Program-made: the position numbers and the translations under genes | Assembly: GCA_963724625.1 (NCBI GenBank) | Contig: CAVRVO010000014.1 | Location: 40,948-104,947, forward strand | From: DATBVX01 sp963724625 | GTDB lineage: Bacteria; Pseudomonadota; Gammaproteobacteria; Steroidobacterales; Steroidobacteraceae | Length of the DNA stretch: 64,000 nucleotides | Direction of reading: 5' to 3' | Part shown: piece after piece, positions 8,708 through 17,794 of the stretch | How the letters are laid out: each line of letters opens with the position of its first letter | Numbering within the stretch: the stretch's first letter is position 1 | The notes under the pieces: generated by a model | Databases searched by the model: none | What the model was told of the DNA's origin: nothing | What the model saw: the letters and a program-made list of their open reading frames with translations, nothing else

Positions 8708-9588
8708 TTACGCAGCCCGCACGCTCTTCGATCACGCGCGCGACACTCGTGCAATCGGAATCGGCGCCATATTTTTCCTGGGTCGCTGACAACAGTTCGC
8801 TGACCGCGCGACCCACCGCTGTCGGGACGCCGAGTGCCGCGGCCTCCTCGAGGCACAGCCGCAAGTCCTTGAGCGCGAGCCCGGTCGAAAATCCGAAATC
8901 GAAGCCGCGCGTCAGCACGTGCTTCGGGAACTTGTCGGCGGAGGCGGTATTGCGTCCGCTCGAGACATTCAGCACATCGAGCATCAGTTGCGGATCGAGA
9001 CCGGCCTTGACGCCGATCGCCAGCGCTTCCGCGGTGATCGCGATCGCGGCCTGTGACATCAGGTTGTTAGCAAGCTTGAGCGTCTGCCCGAGGCCCGGCT
9101 TTTCTCCAACGAAGAACACCTTGCCGAGATGCTTGAGGATCGACTCCACGTCGTCGAATGCCGCGCGCGGTCCCGACACCATGAGGGCGAGAGTGCCGGC
9201 CTTCGCGCCCGCGATGCCGCCACTGACCGGCGCGTCCAGTGAGTGGATGCCGCGTTCGCGCAAGGCTTCGTCGATTGCGATGGCCGCGGCGGCGCCCGAG
9301 GTAGATAGGTCAACGAACGTACGGACAGTCTTGCCATCGCGGATGCCATTCCCGCCGCGCACGACTTCGAGCACGATTTGCGGCGTCGGCAGACTCGCGA
9401 ACACGATGCGCGCAGCGGAAGCCACGGCCGCCGGCGATTCAGCACGCGTGGCTCCGAGGGAAAGCATCGGGCGAATCGCGGCGTCACTGGCATCGCAAAC
9501 GGTGACTGGGTATCCCGCAGCGAGCAAGTCGCTCGACCATCGCGCCACCCATGCGCCCGACGCCGATGAAGCCGATCGGTTCACTCAT
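8708..9588 (-). CDS. 3-hydroxyisobutyrate dehydrogenase family protein, frameshifted
   Basis: NAD(P)-dependent beta-hydroxyacid dehydrogenase, about 293 residues. The N terminus MSEPIGFIGVGRMGGAMVERL (GxGxxG) starts at the ATG 9586-9588 and shifts frame near 9535 into LLAAGYPVTVCDAS. It continues with LDAPVSGGIAGAKAGTLALMVSG (the substrate-binding motif), KLANNLMSQ with its catalytic lysine, and FSTGLALKDLRLCLEEA. A second shift near 8728 restores the natural end SVRAA and the stop at 8708-8710; without it the frame runs into the next gene. It oxidises a small beta-hydroxyacid such as 3-hydroxyisobutyrate or tartronate semialdehyde. Confidence 0.82.
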
Positions 9589-9601
9589 GTTCGACTCATG
9601 G

Positions 9602-10406
9602 TCAATCATGGGTGCCAGGTCGACCCGGCGCCACGCCTTCGAGTCCCGCCCGGGCACCTGGGAAGCGCGCCAACACCAGCGGATCGTGCCCCGGAATGAA
9701 ATGCTGCGGCGAGCTCGCAAGCTGTAACGCGGTGCGCTGCGCCTGAACGTAGGCGGCAGAGATCATCGAGAATCGGAAACGCCCGGTCGGGCTCGAGGTT
9801 GGCGTAGAAGTGCGCGGTGTCGGAACCGAGCACGACCCAACCGCGCGCCGTGGTCACGCGCACGACTTGCATGCCCCGCGTATGACCGCCCACTTTGTGT
9901 ACGGTGATGCCAGGAGCAATCTCATCGTCCCCATCATGAAAATGCACGCGGCCCTCGAAGACCTTGTGAATCATGGCGGCGACGGCGCCGGCATCAAAGA
10001 CCCCGCCGACCGCGGGGTCCAACATGCAGCGTCCGGTGCAATAGGCCATCTCCGCATCCTGCAGGTGGTAGCGCGCGCGCGGAAAGAGATCATGATTTCC
10101 CGCATGGTCGTAATGCATATGCGAGATCACGATATGCTCGACTTTGTCAGGTGAAATGCCGATGGCCTTCAAGCCTTCAGCGACAGGGCGGACGATCTGG
10201 CGGCCGCGGCGCCGCGCGCTGTCCTGATCGAATCCCGTGTCGACGATTATCGTTTTCTTGGCCGTGCGTTCAGCGTCGACGATCGCCCACACGTAATAGT
10301 CCAGCGGCATGGGCCCGTCGTGCTCGTCGCCGCCCAGGAAATTGTGGCGGGCGGTGCGCTCGAGGTGAGCGTAGCGGATGGCAAAGACTTCGTAGGTGGC
10401 GACCAT
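9602..10406 (-). CDS. Metallo-beta-lactamase fold N-acyl homoserine lactonase family protein, frameshifted
   Basis: About 267 residues. The start MVATYEVFAIRYAHLERTA followed by NFLGGDEHDGPMPLDYYVWAI is characteristic of the N-acyl homoserine lactonase-like MBL subfamily. The zinc motif is HMHYDHAGNH, with later ligands in KVGGHTRGMQ and the D of LGSDTAHFY. A frame change near 9765 restores the C terminus YVQAQRTALQLASSPQHFIPGHDPLV, which supplies the last ligand His in GHD. The likely role is lactone hydrolysis, either of quorum signals or of a catabolic lactone from the neighbouring pathway. Its ATG overlaps the divergent ATG of the FAD oxidoreductase by 2 bp. Confidence 0.82.
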
Positions 10407-11967
10407 GATCTCGAACGATATTGTCGTTGTTGGATCGGGGCACAACGGTCTCGTGGCCGGCGCCTATCTTGCGGCGGCCGGCAAGCGAGTTCTGGTCCTG
10501 GAGAGAAATGCGCTGGTTTGGGGGTGGGGTCGTGACCCGGGAGCTCACGCTGCCCGGCTTTCGGCACGACCAGCACTCGATGGCACACATCTTTATCCAC
10601 GCCAACCCGCTATTGGCCGCCGACGAGTTGAAGCTGAAGGAAAAATACGGGCTGCGGTACGTATTTCCCGACCCGCCCATGATGTCGATGTTCGAGGATG
10701 GCAGCACCCTGGCCATCTATCGCGACCGCGAGCGGACCTGCGCCGAGATCGCGAAATTCTCCAGAAAAGACGCCGACGCCTATCGCCGGCTCTCGGTGCA
10801 AGCCGCCGCCTGGCTGCCGATGGTCGCCGCGACCCTGTATAGCGCGCCGGCGCCGCTCGGTGCTTCATTCGCGATGCTCGACCAGGCCCGCGAGGGGCGC
10901 GAGTTCTGGCGTGTCGTGCAGATGAGCACTCATGACCTGCTGTGCGAATACTTCGAGCATGACAAGGTGCGCATGCACTTCGCGCGCATCGCCGGCGAGA
11001 ACCTCGCCTCACCCGATGAGAAAGCCACGGGACTTGGAGTCTTCGTGTTCGTCGGATTCATGGAGGCCTATGGCATCGGCGTGCCGATCGGCGGCAGCGG
11101 GCAACTGACGGATTCGCTCATTGCCTGCATCAAGGACCACGGCGGGGAAGTGCTCGCGAACGTCGACGTGGCGCGCGTCCTGACCAAGAACGGACGGGCG
11201 ACCGGAGTCGTAACCACGACGGGTCAGGAGTACGAGGCGCGCGATGCCGTGATCGGTGCGATTCATCCGCATCAGCTCGGGCAAATGGTCGAGGGCATCG
11301 ATGCGCAGGTGGTGCGCGCCGCTGAAGCGACGCAGATTTCTCCGGTCGCGTGCATCACGATCCACGCCGCGCTCAAGGCGCCATTGCGTCTTCAGAGGCG
11401 GAGCGCCCGTGCGCGCGGTCATGAACGAACTGTTGCCCAACACCTACGAGCAACTGCGCCGCTCCTTCGATGACCTGCGTTACGGCGGATTCTCCAAATA
11501 TCCGCTCGTGGGCTTCGGCTCGCTCACGACATTCGATTCATCACGTGTTCCCGAGGGGCGCGCGACGCTGCACGCCTGGGACTACGTACCCTACGATCGC
11601 CCGGACGGAAAGTCCTGGGACGAGACCAAACACGAGTATGCGCAGCGGATGCTCAAACACATGGGCGGCTTCATCGAGAACATCGACGCAGAGGACATTC
11701 TCGCAGTACCACTGCGACAGCCCGGTCGACATGGAGCGCACCTCGTCGAGCTTCAAGCGCGGCGATCTGCACGGCATCGCCACGACTAGCTACCAGTCAG
11801 GCGCACATCGGCCGACCCCCGAGCTCGGCCAGTTCACGGTCCCGGGTGTCGAACGGCTCTATCTCGTTGGACCCTTCCAGCATCCGGGTGGTGGCGTGTT
11901 CGGCGCCGGACGCGCCACGGCCGTGAAACTTGCGGAAGACCTGAAGATCAACTTGCCCATCAAGTGA
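10405..11967 (+). CDS. Phytoene desaturase-like NAD(P)/FAD-dependent oxidoreductase, frameshifted
   Basis: About 520 residues of the amine-oxidase/carotenoid-desaturase superfamily. The FAD motif IVVVGSGHNGLVAGAYLAAAGKRVLVLER lies at the N terminus. A frame change in the G-run near 10515 leads to GGGVVTRELTLPGFRHDQHSMAH. It continues through YGIGVPIGGSGQLTDSLIACIKDHGGEVL, the Rossmann-supporting region. Further changes near 11395 and 11710 lead to PELGQFTVPGVERLYLVGPFQHPGGGVFGAGR, the conserved C terminus. It probably desaturates or oxidises a lipid-like substrate using FAD. The start is fixed by the FAD motif at residue 6, so the overlap with the divergent lactonase start is real on this side. 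The stop overlaps the SulP start (GTGA). Confidence 0.82.
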
Positions 11968-13767
11968 GCGACAGCCCGCAACGCACCTCCACCGGCTCAG
12001 CGCCTGAGCCCGGCCGCGTCCTGCACCCTGCGGCGCGCGTCGAAGGCGCCGGTTGGTTGCGCTGGATCCCCGGGCTTCAGCTCCTGCGACAGTACGAGCC
12101 GTCCTGGCTGCGGCACGACCTCGTCGCCGGCCTCGTGCTGACGACGATGCTGGTGCCGGTCGGCATCGCCTACGCCGAGGCCTCCGGCGTGCCGGGCATC
12201 TACGGGCTCTACGCGACGATCGTCCCGCTGCTCGCCTACGCGCTGTTCGGTCCGAGCCGCATCCTCGTGCTGGGGCCCGACTCGGCGCTCGCGGCGGTGA
12301 TCCTCGCCGTGGTGCTGCCGCTGTCGGCGGGCGACCCGCAGCGCGCGGTCGCGCGTGGCCGGCATGATGGCGATCGTCTCCGGCGTCGTGTGCATCGCCG
12401 CCGGCCTGGCGCGCCTCGGCTTCATCACCGAGCTGCTCTCCAAGCCGATCCGCTACGGCTACATGAACGGCATCGCGCTCACGGTGCTGCTGAGCCAGGT
12501 TCCGAAGCTGTTCGGCTTCTCGGTCGAGGCGGACGGACCGCTGCGCCAGGTGTGGGCCATCGTCGAGCAGGTGCTCGCGGGACGGACGAACGTCGTGGCG
12601 CTCGCGATCGGCGGCGGCACGCTCGCGCTGATCCTGCTGCTCAAGCGCTTGCCGCGCGTCCCGGGCATCCTGATCGCGGTGGTCGCCGCCACGGTCGTCG
12701 TCGGCGCGCTCGATCTGGCGACGCGTGCGGCGTCGTCCGTGCTCGGTCCGCTGCCGCAGGGACTGCCCACGCCGACGCTTCCCGCTGATCCGGCTTCGAC
12801 GACCTGGTGCCGATCCTGACGGGCGGCGTCGCCGTCGCGCTCGTCTCGTTCGCCGATACGAGCGTGCTCTCGCGCACCTATGCGGCGCGCCTGCGCACGC
12901 CGGTCGATCCGAACCAGGAGATGGTCGGCCTCGGCGTCGCCAACCTGGCCGCCGGGTTCTTCCAGGGTTTCCCGATCAGCAGCAGCTCGTCGCGCACGCC
13001 GGTGGCCGAGGCGGCCGGCGCGAGGACCCAGCTCACGGGCGTGGTCGGCGCGATCGCGATCGCGCTGCTGCTGCGTGTTCGCGCCGAACCTGCTCCAGCA
13101 CCTGCCGAACACCGCGCTCGCGGCCGTCGTCATCGCCTCGGCGATCGGCCTGTTCGAGGTCGCCGACCTGCGCCGCATCTACCGCATCCAGCGGTGGGAG
13201 TTCTGGCTGTCGATGGTCTGCTTCGCCGGCGTCGCGGTGTTCGGCGCCATCCCCGGCATCGCGCTCGCGATCGTGATCGCCGTGATCGAGTTCCTCTGGG
13301 ACGGCTGGCGACCGCACTCGGCCGTGCTGGGGCGCGTCGACGGCGTCAAGGGCTATCACGACATCACGCGCTATCCGCAGGCGCGCCTGATTCCGGGGCT
13401 CGTGCTGTTCCGCTGGGATGCGCCGCTGTTCTTCGCCAACGCCGAGCTGTTCCACGACCGCGTGCTCGACGCGGTCGCGAGCTCCCCCGACGCCGGTGCG
13501 CTGGCTCGTCGTGGCCGCCGAGCCGGTCACGAGCGTCGACGTCACGGCCGCGGACGTTCTCGGCGAGCTCGACGACACGCTGCGCGCGGCCGGCATCGAG
13601 TTGTGCTTCGCCGAGATGAAGGATCCGGTGAAGGACAAGCTGAAGCGCTTCGGGCTCTTCACGCGGTTCGGCAGAAGACGTTCTTCGCGACCCTCGGCGA
13701 AGCAGTGAATGCCTACCTCGAGGTCAACCCCGTCGAGTGGGTGGATTGGGAGGATCGAAAGAAGTAG
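11964..13767 (+). CDS. SulP family anion permease with STAS domain, frameshifted
   Basis: A SulP/SLC26 transporter of about 600 residues: N-terminal transport core beginning WIPGLQLLRQYEPSWLRHDLVAGLVLTTMLVPVGIAYAEASGVP and YGLYATIVPLLAYALFGPSR, several membrane segments, GFFQGFPISSSSSRTPVAEAAGA, and a C-terminal STAS domain (PGLVLFRWDAPLFFANAE, then VTSVDVTAADVLGELD and GLFTRFG). At least five frame changes occur, near 12355, 12790, 13075, 13500 and 13670, always with the family pattern continuing. It would move sulfate, bicarbonate or another anion across the inner membrane. The coding sequence is visibly richer in GC than most neighbours. The GTG start overlaps the upstream stop. Confidence 0.82.
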
Positions 13768-13904
13768 TTCGATTGTGGACGTTTTAGCGGACCTAGGACA
13801 AGCCCGCTCGTGGCGTTGGTTGCTGCGGCTTCCGCGCGGCAAAACGTGGTAGCGGGGGCAGGCTTACAACCTTATCAACGCGTATCCGCCTCGCCTAGCC
13901 TTAC

Positions 13905-14741
13905 CTACGATTCCTTGTCCTTCACGTAGTCCACACTGCCTATTTCGCGGACCAATCTCTCGTACGACGACGCCGGGTAGGAAAGGGCAAGAAAGCTCAA
14001 GTCTCTGTCATCATTGAAGGCGACTTCTGGCGGATCGAATCCCCCGACAAACGTAAGAACGGAGTGTTCATGCTTGCTCAGTGGCGTAATGCCTTCACAG
14101 CTCAGAAATAGGTAGCACGATTCTGAATGCCCCAGATACGGGTCGCGGATAATTGCGCCATGTACGCGAGTGCCGTCCGGCCTCTCCATCACATACCACG
14201 GAAGCGAACCAGGGCGGCCCATACGGAGGACTTGCGACTCCGTGTGCCAGTGTCCCACGAACTTGATGGCTATAGGCGGCTCGCCTCCAAAACGAAAATT
14301 GATCCTTGTTTTTTTTGCAGTCGCGGAAGGCTGGATCTCGTCAGGCCCGATCGCGTCGTAGTCGTTAAGACCTTGAACCTGTACTGTGAAGAGATGGCCA
14401 TCTGCCTCCGTGAGCGGCACAGACATTTTGCGGATTCGAGAGACAATCTTACCGTCCTGCGAAAAGAGCACTTTTCCATCGGGATGATGGGAGTACTTGA
14501 CTTTTTGACTCGTAAACTTGCCGCCTTTGGTCAATTCCACATTCGTGGGATATTGAGTGCCTGCAAGAAGTGTCGCGCGAGACAGAAGACCATATGCGTC
14601 GCGATAGTAGGGAAAGGAGACGAAAAGACTGCCATCCTTCTTTTGAAAAGCGATCTGGAAAATCTTCCGGTGTGCTTCGCGCGTCTCAGCAGCGATAGTG
14701 ATCTTGTCGGAAGCGAACGCGGGCAGAGAATGGTGAACCAA
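13905..14741 (-). CDS. Hypothetical protein, AT-richer than its surroundings
   Basis: A 278-codon frame with no recognised family. It contains KKDGSLFVSFPYYRDAYG, then TKGGKFTSQKVKYSHHPDGKVLFSQDGKIVSRIRKMSVPL, RPDGTRVHGAIIRDPYLG and a C-terminal VLTFVGGFDPPEVAFNDD. No membrane segment or signal peptide is seen. Base composition is clearly lower in GC than neighbours, with A-rich and T-rich runs, and Lys and Ser are more frequent, which suggests transfer from elsewhere. The start is uncertain: the longest frame begins at a TTG (14739-14741) without a clear ribosome-binding site. It sits in an AT-richer block that ends where a methyltransferase is cut off (near 15015). Confidence 0.55.
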   Translation of the reverse strand: MVHHSLPAFASDKITIAAETREAHRKIFQIAFQKKDGSLFVSFPYYRDAYGLLSRATLLAGTQYPTNVELTKGGKFTSQKVKYSHHPDGKVLFSQDGKIVSRIRKMSVPLTEADGHLFTVQVQGLNDYDAIGPDEIQPSATAKKTRINFRFGGEPPIAIKFVGHWHTESQVLRMGRPGSLPWYVMERPDGTRVHGAIIRDPYLGHSESCYLFLSCEGITPLSKHEHSVLTFVGGFDPPEVAFNDDRDLSFLALSYPASSYERLVREIGSVDYVKDKES

Positions 14742-14742
14742 A

Positions 14743-15009
14743 CTATTTGCACCGGCCTTCGACTACGAGGGTTCCGGAAGCCTCCCGCCGCGACGTAGTC
14801 TCCCAGCCTTGTGCGCAGAATTGGTATCGCGCCATCTGCTTACCGGTGGAATCAGCCAACCACGCTTCGCTATCGGCTATGCCCATTAGCGCCTTCGGGG
14901 TCCACTGCGCCGTGTATATCCAGATCTGCTTGCCGTCTGCGGTGGTCCGGGGAGTGAACGTAATGATGGGCTCCGCCAGCAAGGAGCTGGAGACGGCTAA
15001 GAGGCACAT
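14743..15009 (-). CDS. Hypothetical protein, possible 5'-truncated remnant
   Basis: An 88-codon frame starting MCLLAVSSSLLAEP (a short hydrophobic start, not a convincing signal peptide) and reading PIITFTPRTTADGKQIWIYTAQWTPKALM, then ADSTGKQMARYQF, with the stop 1 bp before the next frame. It shares the lower GC of the 13905-14741 gene. Its ATG falls almost exactly at the point where the upstream methyltransferase stops resembling its family, so the true N terminus may have been lost. Function unknown; it may be the first half of a two-gene unit with 13905-14741. Confidence 0.4.
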   Translation of the reverse strand: MCLLAVSSSLLAEPIITFTPRTTADGKQIWIYTAQWTPKALMGIADSEAWLADSTGKQMARYQFCAQGWETTSRREASGTLVVEGRCK

Positions 15010-15553
15010 CCGTCCTCGCCCCGGAGCGGTGAAACGCTTCCTGCATGAGCGATGCGCAGGCGGATGCCAGCGGGAGGCGTGCAATCACCCGAAGAAATGG
15101 TGCCCAGGCTGACTCAAGGAATGCGAGAACTCCTCCGGGGCGAACGTTGTCTGCCACGGAGCGCACAACGGCGATGGGATCGGGCAGAAATTGCAGGATA
15201 AAGCGCCCTACGGCTGCATCGAAGCGCTGCCCACCGGCAAGGTCGCCCAGGTCGGCTCGAAGGAATGTCACGTTACGCAACCCAGCTGCCGTCACGCGCG
15301 CTGTGGCCTTGGCGATCGTGGCGGCGTCCCGCTCCACGCCCACTACTTCACCAGTTGGCCCGACCAGTCGAGCGACCAGCATAGCGACATCGCCAACGCC
15401 GGAGCCGATGTCGAGCACGCGTTGCCCGCTGCCTATGCCCGCGTCACGGAACAACCGTTCCGTGAAAGGCTCGATCAGCGCGGCCTGGCGTGCCAGGCGC
15501 TCGTGCTCGCAATCCGAGGCACCGAGGAGGTACGGCGTTTGCAGATTCGACAT
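14870..15553 (-). pseudogene. Class I SAM-dependent methyltransferase, 3' end replaced
   Basis: The first 180 residues are a clear class I methyltransferase: MSNLQTPYLLGASDCEHERL, RVLDIGSGVGDVAMLVARLVGP (SAM-binding motif I), VVGVERDAATIAKA, FDAAVGRFILQFLPDP and VRPGGVLAFLESAW. After SLMQEAFHRSGARTD, near base 15015, the translation stops looking like the family and becomes low-complexity His/Arg-rich sequence until a stop at 14870. That tail is the out-of-frame reading of the adjacent AT-richer gene. The usual C-terminal substrate-binding part is absent, so the protein is probably inactive or an assembly join lies here. The divergent alcohol dehydrogenase starts 48 bp away. Confidence 0.72.
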
Positions 15554-15601
15554 GGGTTTCTCTCTAGGAGGAAAATACCACCCCTCATTGGAGGCTATAG
15601 C

Positions 15602-16588
15602 ATGAGCAAAGTCGTACGGGTTCATGAGCACGGCGGACCCGAAGTGCTGCGCATCGAAGAACTCGAAGTGGGCCCACCCGGCCCGGACGAAGTGCGAGTG
15701 CGCATCGAGGCGATCGGCCTCAACCGCTCGGAGGCCGCGTTTCGCGCGGGACTCTATCCGGTGAAGCCGAAGCTGCCGACGCTGATTGGCTATGAAGCGT
15801 GCGGAATTATCGAAGCGCTGGGCGACGGCGTGCAGGGTTTCGCAGTCGGTGACCGGGTGTGCGTGCTGCCGACGTTTCGCCTGGGCGAGTATGGCGTGTA
15901 CGCGGAGAAGGCGATCGTGCCGGCGCGCAGCATTCTTCCGGCGCCTCGCAACTTGACCCCCATCGAAGCGGCGTCGATCTGGATGCAGTATCTCACCGCG
16001 CTGGCAATCATCGAGGTCGCGCACGCGACGCTCGGCGACTACGTCATCATCCGTGCGGCATCGAGCAGCGTCGGACTCGCAGCGATTCAGCTGGCGAACT
16101 GGGCGGGCGCGGTGCCGATTGCTGCGACGCGCCGCGGCACGAAGTCGCGCGCCCTGCTCGAGCACGGCGCGAAGCACGTGATCGCGACGGAAGAAAGCGA
16201 CCTGGTCGCCGAAGTGATGAAGATCACGGGTAACAAGGGCGCGCGCATCGTCTTCGATCCGGTGGGTGGCCCGTACGTGGATACGCTCGCGCAGGCGATG
16301 GCGCAGGATGGTGTGCTTTTCATTTATGGTGGCCTCAGCGGCCAGCCGACCATGCATCCGCACTGGCAGGCGGCGTTCAAGAACCTGAGTATCCGCGGCT
16401 GGGTCGCATCGACGATCTGGAACTACCCGGATCGCTTTGCGCGCGCGCAGGACCTGATCCTGCGAGGGCTCGCCGAGGGACACCTCAAGCCGGTGATCGC
16501 GAAGACTTTCCCGCTCAAGGACATTGTCGAAGCGCATCGCTACCTCGAGTCGAATCAGCAGGTCGGAAAGGTCATCGTTACGGCGTGA
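15602..16588 (+). CDS. Zinc-type alcohol dehydrogenase / quinone oxidoreductase family protein
   Basis: A 328-residue medium-chain dehydrogenase/reductase. The GroES-like N-terminal domain has EHGGPEVLRIEELEVGPPGPDEVRVR, GLNRSEAAFRAGLYP and GYEACGIIEALGDGVQGFAVGDRV. The Rossmann domain has VIIRAASSSVGLAAIQLA (atypical SSSVG for the AxxGGVG loop), then VIATEE and VFDPVGGPYVDTLA. The catalytic zinc Cys/His set of true alcohol dehydrogenases is not evident, so it is probably an NADPH-dependent quinone or enoyl reductase. The ATG at 15602 gives the natural MSKVVRVHEHGG; a much longer open frame upstream is a shadow of the methyltransferase. Confidence 0.88.
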   Translation: MSKVVRVHEHGGPEVLRIEELEVGPPGPDEVRVRIEAIGLNRSEAAFRAGLYPVKPKLPTLIGYEACGIIEALGDGVQGFAVGDRVCVLPTFRLGEYGVYAEKAIVPARSILPAPRNLTPIEAASIWMQYLTALAIIEVAHATLGDYVIIRAASSSVGLAAIQLANWAGAVPIAATRRGTKSRALLEHGAKHVIATEESDLVAEVMKITGNKGARIVFDPVGGPYVDTLAQAMAQDGVLFIYGGLSGQPTMHPHWQAAFKNLSIRGWVASTIWNYPDRFARAQDLILRGLAEGHLKPVIAKTFPLKDIVEAHRYLESNQQVGKVIVTA

Positions 16589-16635
16589 CCGCACCGTGGA
16601 TGCCGTCGCCTGTAGCAGGATCTCGCGGTAACGCT

Positions 16636-17229
16636 CTATGACCGACGCTGCAACCGGAGCCTCAGGTACCGCTTGACGTCGGGCCATTCGGTCGCGAGCA
16701 GGCTGTACATCACGCTGTCGCGAACCGTACCGTCGCGCCTTTGCTGGTGGTGACGCAGCACGCCGTCCTTCTTGGCGCCCAACGCCTCGATCGCTCGTTG
16801 TGAGGCGAAATTGAAGTTGTCCGTGCGCAGCCCGACGACCTTGCAACCGAGGGTCTCGAAGGCGTGCGTGAACAGGAGAAGCTTGCACGCCGTGTTCACG
16901 TGCGTGCGCTGGAAACGCTGCGCGTACCAGGTGTATCCGATCTCCACGCGATCGATGTCGGCCACGATATCGTGATAGCGCGTACTGCCGACGATCGTTC
17001 CGCTGCGCAGATCTCGTACCGCCCACGGCAACATGTGACCCTGCTCTTGCCCCGCGAGGCCCGCGGCGATGTATGCAGGCACCTCGTCCGGTTCGGGCAC
17101 CCGTGTATACCAGAGTTTCCAGAGCTCACCATCGGCCGCTGCGGCACGCAGACCGTCTGCATGCTCGGGCGACATCGGCTCGAGCCGAACGCCGTTACCC
17201 TCAAGGATCGTGGGCTTGGGATCGATCAA
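16636..17229 (-). CDS. GNAT family N-acetyltransferase (RimJ/RimL-like)
   Basis: A 197-residue acetyltransferase of the GNAT_3 type: LEGNGVRLEPMSPEHADGLRAAA, then YTRVPEPDEVPAYI, LPWAVRDLRSGTIVGSTRYHDI, VEIGYTWYAQRFQRTHVNTACKLLLFTHAFETLGCKVVGLRTDNFNFASQRAIEALGAKKDGVLRHHQ. The acetyl-CoA loop corresponds to the QRTHVNTACK segment. The TTG at 17227-17229 overlaps the MAPEG stop as TTGA, suggesting translational coupling. The extended frame upstream is not needed. It may acetylate a protein N terminus or an antibiotic; the substrate is unknown. Confidence 0.83.
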   Translation of the reverse strand: MIDPKPTILEGNGVRLEPMSPEHADGLRAAAADGELWKLWYTRVPEPDEVPAYIAAGLAGQEQGHMLPWAVRDLRSGTIVGSTRYHDIVADIDRVEIGYTWYAQRFQRTHVNTACKLLLFTHAFETLGCKVVGLRTDNFNFASQRAIEALGAKKDGVLRHHQQRRDGTVRDSVMYSLLATEWPDVKRYLRLRLQRRS

Positions 17230-17747
17230 GGCGGGCCCGCAAACATGCAAAAGAGAATGTAGAGAATCATGCCAAGGTTCAGATAGGCGGTCGCCGACAT
17301 CCCGGGCGCCCGATAGAGTGGATTGAGCCGATAGCCCAGCCAGAAGACCGCTCGCGCAACCACAAAGACAATCGCGCAGGCCCACACGACCTGCAGAAGA
17401 CGCACCGGGACCACCGTGCTCAGTGCCAGCGAGGCAACTGCAAAGACGAAGTTCTGCTGGAGCGTGTTATCCGCGACGCGTCCATCGATCACCATCGAAG
17501 GGCTCTCGGCACGGCGCGTGGGATCAATCGCCTCGCTCAGGAAACGCGAGTTGCCGACGGTGATCAACATGATGAAAAAAGGGACGATGGCGACGATATT
17601 CGCGCGCAGCGCGTATGCGAGGCGCTCTGCGACTGCATCTGCGATCGATGGTACCGGCAAGGTTGTGGTGAGAATCCACACGCTCAGTGCCATGGTCGTA
17701 ACTCCACTCGCAGCACCCACGGCAACGATCTTTTGATCTCTATTCAT
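17226..17747 (-). CDS. MAPEG family membrane protein
   Basis: About 173 residues with four predicted membrane helices: VAVGAASGVTTMALSVWILT, ANIVAIVPFFIMLITVGNSR, FVFAVASLALSTVVPVRLLQVVWACAIVFVVARAVFWLGY, and a final helix YLNLGMILYILFCMFAG. The pattern LQQNFVFAVASLAL with ARAVFWLGYRLNPLYRAPGM matches the MAPEG group (glutathione or eicosanoid-related membrane enzymes; most bacterial members have no assigned role). The start ATG at 17745-17747 follows GGGGG at good spacing. The gene overlaps the GNAT gene by 4 bp. Confidence 0.8.
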   Translation of the reverse strand: MNRDQKIVAVGAASGVTTMALSVWILTTTLPVPSIADAVAERLAYALRANIVAIVPFFIMLITVGNSRFLSEAIDPTRRAESPSMVIDGRVADNTLQQNFVFAVASLALSTVVPVRLLQVVWACAIVFVVARAVFWLGYRLNPLYRAPGMSATAYLNLGMILYILFCMFAGPP

Positions 17748-17794
17748 GTGGTCCCCCAGTAAGCCCGAAGACGTGCTGTGTGCTCCAGGAGCGG

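Noticed and set aside
14870..17026. A 718-codon minus-strand open frame spanning the ADH region
   Set aside because: The upper part is the antisense shadow of the plus-strand alcohol dehydrogenase and GNAT genes; only 14870-15553 carries a real protein.
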